Origin: Lepiota brunneoincarnata
Lineage: Eukaryota; Basidiomycota; Agaricomycetes; Agaricales; Agaricaceae
Length of the DNA stretch: 64,000 bases
Assembly (NCBI GenBank): GCA_023014365.1
Contig: JAEBUN010000006.1
Location: 1,364,001 to 1,428,000 of the forward strand
Direction of reading: 5' to 3'
The notes under the pieces are model-generated. The model had not been told where the DNA came from. It did not search any database and saw only the letters and a list, made by a program, of their open reading frames with translations. Shown one piece after another: positions 25,788 through 37,340 of this stretch; the stretch's first letter is position 1; each line of letters starts with the position of its first letter. A program made the position numbers and the translations under genes.

Positions 25788-27980
25788 ATGTCTATTGTTA
25801 TCTTAATAACCATGGGAGTCTTCGGCTTTAGTGATATCGGCCTTCTCTGCCTATTAGGCGTGGCGACATACTTTGTATATCGTTCCCGCCAGAGGGCGCC
25901 ACTTCCCTATCCCCCCGGACTTCCGCAATGGCCTTTGATTGGGAATGCCCTCTCTATTCCGACGAAATATAGGCATAGGGCCTATAAGGAGTTGGGGCAG
26001 AAGCTTGGTGAGTAATCCGATTGTCCCCGTCTGCAATATGCGGTGTCTGTGACAAAGGATCGAAAATTATGCACCTGAAAGCGTTCGGTCAGTCAATTAT
26101 AATTATCAATGATGCCGAAATAGCACGAGATCTCCTTGAGAAGCGTTCGGCGTCATATTCGAGTCGGTGAGTTCGACGTATTCAAGAAGTGCTTCAGCTG
26201 AGCTACTATTCCAGACCTCGCGTGGTGATGGTCTTCGATGTGCACGTTTCTTATCTCGATCTTCGTTCGCATTGAGTTCATGTCTAATATGACATGTAGT
26301 ATGAAAATGGATCACATCTTCACTCTTATGCCTTATAATGATGGATGGCGACACCACCGCTGCCTTTTCCAGCAGTACTTCTCGCCGAAAGCCATAGCGA
26401 GAGACCAGGAAATAATACTAGAGTTTGTTCGGAAGGGGCTACTGCCAAATCTCTACCAGTTTCCTGGGAACGCACACGGGCATGTGCGAAGGTAAGTGAC
26501 AACCTGAGGAAATGATTTTTTGTCTGTTTAATTCCCTCTGCAGTCTCACGGGAGGTGTTTCTATTTGTATGGTCTACGGCCTTCCCGTTCAGCGGAACAA
26601 CGACCCGACGATGCACCTTGCCGAACAAGCTTTTACAGCTGCGACGAGTGCTGCTGTCCCTGGAAAATACCTTGTCGAAGTAATGCCTCTGCTGAGGCAC
26701 GTCCCGGAGTGGATGCCGGGTGCCGGTTTCAGGAGGATTGCACGACAGGCTAAAGCGCTTATAGACCAAGTCACAGAAGAGCCGTACCAGGCAGCATTAA
26801 AGATGATGGTATGATTTTTTAGCTGTGAGCAATCTACTCCTTTGCTGATATCTCGACAGGAGCACGGAACTCCTCGGGCATCCTTCGTCTCGGAAGGTTT
26901 AGAACAATACAGGGATGCACCTGATTTTGAATTCCAGGCTCTGAATATCAAACAGGCAGCAGTAGCGAACTATGGTGGTATGTGGTTTTTTTTGTGATAT
27001 TGGTTTTTGTTTTCAGGCCTTGCTCACCGGATATCATGGTAACTGCGTCCGAGACATCCACCGCTGCCGTCATGACGTTTATTCTTGCGATGCTCAAATA
27101 TCCTGACATTCAACGGAAGGATCAAGAAGAGATCAACTCGATCCGTTGGGACCGAGCGATTACCTGACTTCTCGGACCAGTCCAATTTACCTTACGTCTC
27201 CGCAGTTCTTAGGGAAGTGCTCCGGTGAGGATTTTTCTTTGTATCAGTAAGCGAGGAAGTCTCATTAGGATCTCAGGTGGAATCCACCACTGCCACTCGG
27301 TGAGTGAGATCAAATTCAATCATGGGTCCCTTGAATCGACATTGAGATGCAGGCGTATCGCATCTTACGACTAATGAGGATTCGTACAAGGGATATTATA
27401 TTCCGAATGAAAGTGTGATTATTGCCAATGCCTAGTGAGTACCTACACCTTCCCTGGGTTCGCTTATCGACCTTGCCTCGCATTTGCCAGTGCTATGCTT
27501 CACGACGACGAGATCTTCCTAGACCCTAGCGAATTCAAACCCGAGAGGTTTCCTCAAGGATGGCAAGATCTCCGATGACCTCCCAAACCCAGAGACCTAT
27601 GCAACGTTTGGCTTCGGAAGGAGGTGAGCCCGGCTGTCCGAAAGGATTGACATCCAAAAGGATGACCTTGCTCCACTATCAGGATATGCCCGGGAGCTCA
27701 CATAGGGCTGTCAATACTTGTACCTCGTTGCCGTGTCTGTCCTTGCCGTATTCGATATCACCCCGGTGCTTGATGCTAACGGTGATCCTGTTGACATGGA
27801 TCCGGGCTTCGTAGCTGATTCCCTTGTTTCGTGAGTAGTAATAATTCGTTGGTGCCCATGAGAAGCAAATTAATGGGGTATCTTAGTGAACCACTCCCTT
27901 TCCGGTGTAATATCACTCCCCGGAAGGGAAAGAACGTTGAGAACTCGCTGAAAGAGTATCTGGATGTTACAGTTATCTGA
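25788..27980 (+). CDS. Cytochrome P450 monooxygenase (basidiomycete microsomal type)
   Basis: Haem-thiolate monooxygenase, anchored in the ER by an N-terminal segment (IGLLCLLGVATYFVYRSR). Motifs in order: proline-rich hinge YPPGLPQWPLIGNAL, C-helix PYNDGWRHHRCLFQQYF, GHVRR followed after an intron by TGGVSICMVYGLPV, I-helix ASETSTAAVMTF (Glu-Thr in place of the usual Asp-Thr pair), K-helix ExxR in LREVLRW, PERF region, and the haem loop FGFGRR|ICPGAH with its cysteine, split by a 60-nt intron. About ten introns are present. Extra single bases near 27143, 27552 and 27720 must be ignored, and one more is likely near 26300. The substrate cannot be inferred. No biosynthetic partner genes lie next to it, so I do not propose a metabolic cluster. 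Confidence 0.85.
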
Positions 27981-28371
27981 AACAAGTGTATTTTTTCGCT
28001 TATCGCTTAGACTGATAGACACCTTGGGCAATGTTAATATTCACGCCTGCTTGAAACGAATAATATAGAATCCAACAAATTTGATTAAAATGGAGTCTGT
28101 GGTGCCGTTGTGCTGGACGACATGTCAGAGCAAGACAACATAGTTTTGGTCGGATGGGGCGCTCCTATCATTGTCGTCTTGTTGAGGGGCAACAAACTTG
28201 TACTATATCTATGGAATGGATGAGCAGAAAGCACAGACAACGCTGAATGTTTCGTGAGAAGCCCAAGTGCCAAATATACGCGTGCTGTATATTTAGCACT
28301 GATGCTCTACTTATAAATAACCCAGCCTAAATATCTAACCGCTAACACGTCTATGCACATGAGTACACGAT
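27981..28371. other. 3' flank of the F-box/LRR-like gene, shared with its decayed copy
   Basis: No gene. The segment 28165-28300 carries the same flank blocks as 21040-21185, showing that the duplication included non-coding sequence beyond the stop codon. Confidence 0.6.
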
Positions 28372-29410
28372 TTAATGCGTTTGGCTACGTAGACTCGAGA
28401 TAAGGATAGGATAACGTGTCTTGTTGTCACCGCGTGCCTTGCACAACTTTTCCGCGTTATCCCAGATATCGGACCCCCCACACTTGATTGCAGCCCAGAA
28501 TTCCATCAATGTAGTGGGCCAGTGGAAATTTGGGAGTAGCACGAGTCGTGGATCCTTGTAAATATCCTCGGTTTGCAACTGAGAGATGAAATTGGTATCG
28601 TGTGTTATGACCGCCAACACCTGCAGGTTTGGACACCTTTGTAGCATCACATCCATCACTTTGATAGTATAAATGTGATCCGGTGCCAATAAATTCCCAA
28701 TAGCAAGGTGAGTGAGGGAAGGGAGTTTGCATATGCCTTCCTTGTCCAGCGTGAAGTTGGAACTCCGTCCTGGTGGGTTGACGATCTCAAGATGGGTGAG
28801 ATGGGGAAAGTCTTCTGGAAACAAGCGATAGGCGTTATGCTGAGTCATATACCCCCATAATGTTTCCATCTTTACGGAGAGTCGCTGGAGAGTGTGCGAG
28901 GGAAGGAAATGATAGAGTCCTTCGACGTTTACACTGGCGTCAGCCCAGCATACGACCGTACGAGCATTGCTACAGGCGGAGATAATTTTGTGGGCGTCGC
29001 CGATGCTGAGAATGCTGGTTAGATAGAGGCGTTTGACGGTTGCCGCAAAAAAGGCGCGGGATCGTGTGTGGAACGTGCGGAGGAAGAGTTGGATGGATTT
29101 GAATGGGAGGTCAAGGACAATAATTTCATAAATAAGTGCCTCCATCCTTCCATTTGAGCAAATGTCAGTTTGGGAAGATGTGCTAGAGAGGAAAAAGGGG
29201 ATGGTACCATTCTCGAGCGTAGCTTGATACCAACGCCAGTTTTGTGGCGGTTCCAGGATAAGCCCTCGCCGTTAATTCAAATATCCTCTGCTCCAGCTCG
29301 TATGGGAGGCAAGGTGTACTGCAGGAGACTTGCTTGTAGGTTGTTTCATAGGTCATTGAGCTTGGAGGGGTTTCGAGAGATTCAAAGTGTGAGAGATTTC
29401 CGCACCCCAC
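28372..29410 (-). CDS. F-box/LRR-like protein, lineage-specific
   Basis: Two exons joined by a 61-nt intron (29147-29207). Exon 1 carries an F-box-like start, LPYELEQRIFELTARAYPG then ATKLALVSSYAREW. Exon 2 continues MEALIYEIIVLDLPFKSIQL and has LRR-like repeats: HTLQRLSVKME, FPHLTHLEIVNPPG, LPSLTHLAIGNL and CPNLQVLAVITHD. It ends SLRSQTH. Exon 1 could start at 29410 or at the ATG near 29353. Such proteins usually recruit targets to SCF ubiquitin ligases and are numerous in agaricomycetes; the target here is unknown. About 330 residues. The frame is intact. A broken copy lies at 21.0-21.4 kb. Confidence 0.65.
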
Positions 29411-29784
29411 CCCGAAACGTCAGTAGTCATCCTTGAGGGTCGCAGAGGAGTCACGACATTTTTGAGAGGTTAATAAGCGGATAGCTTTGTGATGTGTACC
29501 CGGTTCCCATGTTACCTCCATGCCGCATAAAACACATGGTCTGGCCCGCGGGTTGCGTCGCCGAGAGACGCGCTGATGGATACCCTGAACCAACTAATAG
29601 GGATGCAGACCGTGAGAAATAATTGCCTAATTGGCTTACAGAGGTAGCGTGACTCGACCTTGCCATCGATTTCCTAAATTACAAAACCACAAAAGTTGGA
29701 TGAGGAGGCTTATCCTTTCCATCCTCCTGCCATCTACTTAGATATCCAAAAACTTGTTCCGCCAGACCCCTACTGTTTAGAGCA
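29411..29784. other. Divergent promoter region between the F-box-like gene and KRS1
   Basis: No gene or repeat is seen. It should hold both promoters. Confidence 0.45.
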
Positions 29785-32010
29785 ATGTCCGCGGAGCAGC
29801 AAGCAGGCACTCACAAGGACCCAGAGACCGGGGAGATGATCTCCAAGCAGTCAGTGCTTCTGTGACCTACACTTTTTTCGAGTCACTTGATCGATCCGAC
29901 GCGATACAGGGAGTTGAAGCGCCGTGAAAAGCAACGTGCTAAGGAGGCACACAAGGCTGCTAGGGCTGCCACTGCTCCTCAGAACCCCGAGTCCAAGCCA
30001 GCTGAGGAAGACCTCAATCCCAACGTACGTCCTCCCCTTGTGCATGTAGCTCGGTCAAATTTATGAGCTGTTTCTTGATGGCAGCAATATTACGAGCTAC
30101 GCTCTCGCCAAATACTCAACCTCAAGCAAACGCAAGATCCCAACCCCTATCCTCACAAGTTCCATGTCACTCTCTCCATCTCCGACTACATTGAAAAATA
30201 CGGCGAGGAGGGCGTCATTGTCCCTGGTGCCAAGCTAGAAGGTCAAGAAGTCAACCTTGCCGGACGGATACACAACATTCGCGCCAGCGGAGCGAAGCTC
30301 AAGTTTTATGACTTGCACGGAGAGGGCAAGAAGGTCCAGATCATGGCAACTCAACAGTCAGTATAGACGCCAACTCTGTTCACCCACTTTCCTCTCAACA
30401 CTTCAATAGGGACGCGAAGGAGCCTGAAAACTTTATCATTACGCATGACATCTTCCGTCGCGGAGACATTGTCGGTGTAGTTGGTACACCCTCACGGACT
30501 AAGAAGGGAGAACTTAGCATATCACCATCTTCCATGGTCCTCCTTGCTCCGAATTTGCACCAGCTACCATCCGGCCACTTCGGTCTCAAGGACCAAGAAA
30601 CCCGTTACCGCAAGCGTTACCTCGATCTTATTGTCAGTGAAATCACCCGCAGCCTTTTCATCACTCGTTCCAAGGTCATCAACTACGTCCGTCGCTTCCT
30701 TGATAACCTTGGCTTCTTGGAAGTCGAAACACCCATGACTTCCCTTCTTGCCGGTGGTGCCACCGCTAAGCCATTCATCACGCATCATAATGACCTTGGC
30801 CTTGACCTGTACCTGCGCATCGCTCCTGAGCTCTACCTCAAGGAGCTTGTTGTGGGTGGGCTCGATCGTGTCTACGAAATTGGCCGCGTCTTCAGAAATG
30901 AAGGAATCGATCTGACTCATAACCCCGAGTTCACTATTTGCGAGTTCTATATGGCCTATGCGGATGCCGAGGACCTTATGGAAATTACAGAAGCACTACT
31001 GGAGGGCCTCGTCATGTACCTCACTGGTGGATCGACCAAGTTGATCTACCACCCCGATGGAAACAAGGGCCAGCCTGGTGCTAGGCAGTTCAACCTCGAC
31101 TTCAAGCGCCCTTGGAAGCGCTATGATATGATCACGACGCTTGAGGAGAAGCTGGGCGTCAAGTTCCCTCCTGGTGATCAGCTACACAGTGAAGAGACAA
31201 ATAAGTGGTTAAAGGAGCTTCTCACCAAGGTTCGTGTCTTGTTGCGTACTTTCCGATCCATATCGTCTCTGACACTCGATACACAGCATAACGTTGATTG
31301 TAGTGAACCTCGTACCAATGCCCGTATGCTCGACAAAGTGAGGTCCACTCCCCTACGATGAAAATCTTGCTCACGCAATCACGACAGCTTGTTGGCGAGT
31401 ATATTGAGCCACTATGCATTTCACCTGCTTTTATTAGTAAGGAACTATGGTCTTCCCCCCATTTTATAGCCTGATGCTGACCGCCCGTTCGCCAGTTGGC
31501 CATCCACAAGTCATGTCGCCCCTTGCCAAGTGGCATCGCTCGCGCCCTGGCCTTTGTGAACGATTCGAGGGTTTCATGTGTGGCAAGGAGTTCTGCAACG
31601 CATACACCGAGTTGAATGATCCATTTGAGCAGAGGTTAAGGTTCGAGGAACAGGTAAAGCAGATCAAACACTGGTTTCTCTATATGCACTCATCGTCATG
31701 CCAAACAGGTGCGGCAAAAGGAGCAAGGCGACGAGGAAGCGCAAGGGATTGATGAGACATATATTGATGCGCTTGAGCACGCCCTTCCACCGACCGGTGG
31801 TTGGGGTATTGGAATTGATCGTCTGGTAATGTTCCTGACTGACTCATCGAGTAAGCACCCTAACTCGTTTCATCATGTCGAGCTTACTCATCATCTCCTT
31901 CAGACATTAAGGAGGTGTTGCTGTTCCCTGCCATGAAGCCGATTGAGAACCCACCCCCTGCCCCTGCTGTACCCGGCGGCCACACTCTACCGCCCTCGGG
32001 ACAGGTCTAA
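29785..32010 (+). CDS. KRS1: Lysyl-tRNA synthetase, class II, cytosolic
   Basis: Charges tRNA-Lys with lysine for cytosolic translation. Start [17 protein letters not shown] at 29785. A Lys/Ala-rich N-terminal extension ([16 protein letters not shown]) is followed by the OB-fold anticodon-binding domain ([20 protein letters not shown]). The catalytic core shows motif 1 ([11 protein letters not shown]), motif 2 ([18 protein letters not shown]) and motif 3 ([17 protein letters not shown]). The sequence [14 protein letters not shown] is typical of the family. At least seven introns of 50-70 nt are present, and all junctions keep frame. It ends PPSGQV with TAA at 32008-32010. Unlike its neighbours it needs no frame correction, which makes it a useful control for sequence quality. 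Confidence 0.95.
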
Positions 32011-32404
32011 GTTAATCTAAAATAGAGATAATACGCTTCTGTGTTCTAGCCGACGTTCGGTCGGGCCGATATCTCCCTCGGAATTATAAAGAGCATCTTA
32101 GGCCACTGGTGGTCTGACAAATAGGCGTTCGTCAGGAATTAATGAACAGAGCAACCTAGTAGAAGTACTGGAGCAATAAATAAAACATACAACCGCTCAA
32201 GGCCACCAGCTCTCCTAAATACGACCAACAGCATCTTTGCGTTCTCCAGGATCTCAGGCCGCCCAACCCTGTGCAATATAGCAATTGACTCAATAGAGCT
32301 GATTCTGGGGTTGAATCTTCGTTCCGATCATGCGCCGGCTGTCTGGGGCCGAAACATACCTCCGCCAAGGACCTATTGGCTGTCCTGCATTCTCCCGTAC
32401 ATCA
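32011..32404. other. Convergent 3' flanks of KRS1 and 7TM copy A
   Basis: No gene. Sequence near 32150-32200 resembles flanks of other array members (for example 36510-36560), so it probably belongs to the duplicated unit. Confidence 0.45.
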
Positions 32405-33505
32405 TCACGCACTTTCAATCGAACACCGATACGGTATTTCTTGTGGTCGTGATGTTGCTTTGCCGTTCACCGACCTGCCCACCGCCACTTGATGGATAAT
32501 CAACACAGAAGCGAACGACTGTCGGATTTGTGTAAAAGGGTCAGTAGTGTTGCCATATCCCCATCGTGGAATAGGTCGTGTACCTGGCATGTAACAACAA
32601 CGAACACAACAACCGTCCCAAACAACCAGCTATTTGCGACCCCAACTGCGGCCACTATCGAGATAGGAATATTCACAGCAGCAGATTGCAGTAGGATTCC
32701 TACGATACGGAGATGTTGAGCAGTTGCAGCATTACCGAGGCATGCTTTCACGATGCGTCTGTGAAGAAGCAAGCGAACGGTGATGTAGAATGTTGCAAAG
32801 AAATTAAGAAGGATGTTGGATGTTAAAGCTGTAGCCTGAAGTGCCCCCCCTGTGCCCCAGAATCTACCCGCGGAGTCAATTATTGCACCTCCAATGGATC
32901 CTGTCACTTTGTCTCGGTGAGTACCGCACTACCGTGACTGCCAATTGCTTGAGATATTGAACTTATGGACATACCTAGCATTACCATCCAGAGGCACATT
33001 GGGAAAGCCCAGAAGAACATCTGGAGGTAGGATCTACTATTTCCCAGCGCCCTCTGGACCATGTAACATCGCCATACCTTTAAATGAGTTAAATTTTAAC
33101 CGAGTGCATGAGCCCCACGTGTCTAGAGTCGCTTACAAGGAGCCCATCCGTTAGACATCCAATAAGCACTGGAACCAGGTCATAGGCAATCGTCCAACTG
33201 TATGCCAATCTCTCCTGCTTTTCGAGTGGGGCTGAAAGGAAGACCATCGGGATTTCACTTCTCACGAAATATACCACCACGAAGGCAGTATTCGCCAGTA
33301 GCAGGGCACCGATATATATTTGTAGGAATTGGCGTTGTTTCAGTTCCACCTTTCCACTTGATGACAACAGGGACATGCAAAGTATGCTGAGCGTGAGCGT
33401 TCCACCGTAGAATGCAGCTCCGATAATCCCTGTGATTGTCCACACCATCGTATCGTAAAAGAGGGGGCATAGGGCGTAAAGCTGGCAGAGTGACGGGGCA
33501 TTCAT
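32405..33505 (-). CDS. Seven-transmembrane protein, tandem copy A
   Basis: First member of a six-gene family with the same four-exon layout. Start MNAPSLCQLYALCPLFYD at 33505. Seven hydrophobic segments are visible: WTITGIIGAAFYGGTLTLSI, YIGALLLANTAFVVVYFV, YDLVPVLIGCLTDGLLV|W, FFWAFPMCLWMVML, ALTSNILLNFFATFYITV, ILLQSAAVNIPISIVAAVGV and FGTVVVFVVVTCQ|SFASVLIIHQVAVG. Introns fall after GLL, after WMVML and after VVVTCQ. Loops between TM5 and TM6 are basic (LLLHRRIVKACLG). Compared with copies B-F, a 4-nt deletion shortly before the stop shifts the last 20 or so residues. The family name is unknown to me. DGLLVWRCYMV resembles a pattern common in uncharacterised agaricomycete 7TM proteins. Confidence 0.75.
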
Positions 33506-34995
33506 GTTTGGGTGTTCTCGGGCTTTGTGGTGGGATTGAAGAATGAGCACTGGTTTGAGGCCGGGAAGACATTACTGTGCTTATATCGGGGGGCGGTGAG
33601 GGGCGGGGAGGGGGGAGCAGATTGAAATTATCACAGCCACCGAATTGCGCACAGGCTGCGCATACGGCATGTTGCCTACTTACCGTTGTTGGGTTGGATG
33701 ATGAAGGGCTGGGGTACCTTTGTAAAGGTGGTTGAATTATCAAGCACCTCAGGGCACGGGCATTCTCCAAGTCTTGCCTTCGTTAAGGAAGCGCAGTACT
33801 CGCCGGACTTTATGTAAATGTGTCAAAAGGCCACTGCAACATGACTCGGCTCAAACAAATGATCAAAGATTTTCTCTCTCGCCGGTTCACACAAATTTGA
33901 GGGTCTAGGTGTCCACAGTAATGATTCAATAGACTCTCGTACGAGATGACGGATTTTTGATAGTGTTCCACCTGATATCCGCAGACGACATTTCGTTTCT
34001 TGCATTGCGGGAGTAGCCACTTGGCTACAGCCTATGCGAACGACTCCTGCAGGGTTCCTGAACAATGGACAAGCCTGCGCAGAAGCACGGAGACGCACGC
34101 TTCGACCTACTGTAGAAATTAGGTAGCTTAGGACCAGAGTATACCGGACGCATTTGGTAACTATAATCTGCCATGTCTATGTAGTCCTTTCTTTCGTTTG
34201 GCTAGAGTTCATTAAATCCTCCCTTCGGTCGGTAGTGAAGAGCGTCCTCATCACCAATCCCAGGATTCAGAAGGATATATGGAGTTACGATTCGGAAAGG
34301 AGCCTGAGTAGAATGTGTGGTTCGTCCGTGAGTCTCCCCGAATATAATTTACTCGCTGACAGAACTACTTCTACCTAGGATATAGCTGAGCGGATAAGTC
34401 GTGGGTCGATTGCTGAGACATGGATGAGGAACAGTGTCATAGCTCCATTCATATGGTGTTGGTGGCATAGCCTGGCCCACTGGGTGGTGAGTACACACAC
34501 CGTCAGGACTAATGATGTGTTGTGGGGGTTGATAAGAAAGGGCACAAAAATAGCACGAGATAGTATCGCTATTTTTGGCGCTGGGATAGTAGTGGGCAAT
34601 GCGCTGGAGGGGAGAGTGTGACTGGCTGCAATGTGTATGGACAACTCAAGTTGGGTTGTCGATGATTGAATGGCATGAGGTCGTGCTGAGCATTCTATTC
34701 TTCAAACGGCGCCGATAAACCACGGTGATTTTCGATAAAAACTGCCAGATCGTGAGGGTGGCGTCTGCAAAGTTGACATCGGCCATAGTATAGAGCCGCT
34801 CCGGTGTGGCAGCGCCGGGTGGAATCCCCAGATATGTCGCCCCGTCTACTGAAATAGGCGCCCAGACGTTATTCATTCTGGTCATGGGCCAGCTGCCTGT
34901 TACCTGGAAATACTTCTACCAAAGACCTGTAGGCTATCATTTACTCTCTAACGCATCCCAGGGTAAGTTGCTGTCGAAGGAGATATCGATAACCA
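33506..34995. other. Array spacer A-B, no gene supported
   Basis: Contains the promoter of copy A, an unassigned stretch (33830-34370), one copy of a spacer repeat (34410-34660) and the 3' flank of copy B. Minus-strand open frames here have no family motifs. Confidence 0.5.
34410..34660. repeat. Array spacer repeat, copy 1 of 3
   Basis: Matches 36745-37040 and 37115-37340 with many substitutions. Shared words include GTTGATAAGAAA, GCACAAA and TAGTATCGCTATTT. It is part of the duplicated spacer of the 7TM array. Confidence 0.7.
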
Positions 34996-36068
34996 TCATG
35001 CATCCCGATCGGACACTGGGACCGGTACTGATATGATATTTCCTGTCATGATTCTGCTTCGTTGCTCACCGATTGTTCTCCCCACCACCACTTGATGAAT
35101 TATCAACACAGAAGCAAACGACTATTGATGCAGAATAATCAGAAGTGTTGTCATGCCACCATCGTGGAATAATTCAAATACCTGGACGAACACAGCAACC
35201 GTTCCAAAGAACCACTCGTTTGCGATTCCAACTGCAGCCCACTATCGATACAGGAATATTCAAGGCAGCAGATTGCAGCAGAATTCCCACAATACGGAGG
35301 TGTCGTGCAGTTGCAGCATCACCAAGGCATGCCTTCACGATGCGTCTGTGTAGAAGCAAACGAACGGTGATATAGGAGGTCGCAAAGAAATCGAGAAGGA
35401 TATTGGATGCCAGAGCTGTAGCTTGAACTGCTTTTTGTAACCCCCAGAATCTAGGTGTGTTGGCTACTGCACCTCCGATAGATCCTGTCACTTTGTTCTG
35501 GTAAGTACTGTTACGTCTACAGCTTCAGAGATATAGATATTTTAGACATACCTATTGTTACTACCCAGAGACACATTGGAAAAGCCCAGAAGAGCGCCTG
35601 TAGGTAGGATTTCTTGTTTCCTAGAGCGCTCTGGACCATGTAACATCTCCATACCTTGAAATGTGTTAATAGTGCACCAGCGTTATATATATTGCTTACA
35701 AGGAGCCCACCCGTCAGACCAATAATAAATAATGGAACCAAACTGTAGGCAATCATCCAAGTGCCTATATATCTTATTTGTTTTTCGAGTGGGGCCGAAA
35801 GAAAGATCATCGGAACCCCATTTGCAACCAAAAATACGACCACGAAAGCAGTATTGGCCAGTAACAGGGCACCGATATATGTTTGCAGTAATCGCCGCTG
35901 TTTCAATTCCAGTTTCCCACTCGATAACAGCAAGGACAAGCAAAGTATGCTGAGCGTAAGCAAGCCACCGTAGAATGTGGCTCCGATGATCCCCGCAATT
36001 GCCCCCAGCCTCACCCCGTAAAAGTAGGAGCATAGTGCATAAAGCTGGCAGAATGATGGGGTATTCAT
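34996..36068 (-). CDS. Seven-transmembrane protein, tandem copy B, frame-broken
   Basis: Same four-exon plan as the other copies. Start MNTPSFCQLYALCSYFYG at 36068; stop at 34996 after PVPVSDRDA. Exon 2 reads VWRCYMVQSALGNKKSY. Two features set it apart. An extra G near 35239 breaks the frame in TM6-TM7 (SIVAAVG if ignored). A 12-nt in-frame deletion removes four codons from TM7, so VFVVVTCQ of its siblings becomes VFVQ. If the extra base is sequence error, the gene could still encode a shorter TM7. If it is real, B is a pseudogene. Confidence 0.65.
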
Positions 36069-37340
36069 GTTAGGATGTTTTTTGGACTAGGATGGCTTTG
36101 TGAGGGGGATTGAAGAATGAGGGTTGACTCGGGGCTAGAAAGGGAGTGACCATGCTTAAATGTGGGGTGGAGAATGTCAGTCACCTCCCGACCAGTGCTG
36201 CGGTACTATTTCGGTTGTGAATTCTGGTTAACGTTAAAATGTGCCATGTACTGCTGTTAGGACTGGTCTACTTTCCGCAAGGTAGTGAGCTTGCTTGCAC
36301 CATAGACTCATTCTCCGACTACCCAGTAAAGAGGGATTATAGAGTTTACAGAATCTTTGCCCTGACCCAATTCTAGATGCAGGCTGTGAATACGATTGAC
36401 AGCGCCCACTCCACATTCCACCGTGTCACTGATTGATTATCCTCGTATACTGAGAAATGTTACCCCTTCTGGGTATCACTTGCTGCACCGCTCAGTGCAC
36501 AAGCGACAAGGGTAACCCGGTAGAAGTATAAGAGCAATAAGCTCAATATGAGCAAGACCTAGCTAATGTCACAACTGTTCAAGGCAACCAGCTCAGCTCG
36601 CTCGTCTGCAGAACCCCCACTGTCCAGACTACCGTACTTCCCTCCCGTGTTTACTGGCAGACCTATGCCTTATGGGTCTCAAAAGCCAAACACAGCCGAC
36701 AGCGCCTTTGCATTCTGCAGGACCCCCGGCCACTCACTCCTGCGCAACACAGCAATGATCGGGGTGAGGAACAGTAGCATAGTGCCAACCATATGATGTT
36801 CGCAGTGAGGCCTGGCTCACTGAGTTCAGTACAGAGGGAAGGAGTTGTTGAGTACACCGCTAGGATTAATTATGTGTTGTATGAGTTGATAAGAAAAGGC
36901 ACAAACACAGCAGTAGATAGTATCGCTATTTAGGTGCTGGCGCAAAAATTGGCAGATGCTTTTCGTCATTATGAGAGGAGAATGTTGGAGGGGACAATTG
37001 GCTGGAGTGTGACTGGACAACTCAAGTTGGGTCATTGATGACTGATTGACATGGGAGACGGCGCTGAGGATGCAATAATATAAATGGCACTGCTTGTGTG
37101 CATGAAGCGGATAGGTTGTAGATCGATTGTTGGGACCTGGATGGGGAACAGTGTTGTGGCTCCATTTGTATGGCGTTCGTGGCGTAGCCTGGCCCACTGG
37201 GTGGTGAGTACACCGTCAAGACTAATGATGTATTGTGGGGGTTGATAAGAAAAGGCACAGAAATAGCACGAGCTGGTACTGCTATTTTTGGTGCTGGCAT
37301 AGCAATGGGCAATGGGCTGGAAGGAAGGGAGTGACTGGCC
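36069..37340. repeat. Array spacer B-C, left part, with spacer repeat copies 2 and 3
   Basis: Holds the promoter of copy B and then two imperfect copies (36745-37040 and 37115-37340) of the spacer repeat also found at 34410-34660. No gene is supported. Confidence 0.65.

Noticed and set aside
2318..27980. Programmed +1 frameshifting as in some ciliates
   Set aside because: The sites lack a common codon or stop context, occur several times per gene, and KRS1 and the retrotransposons are free of them; consensus error explains this better.
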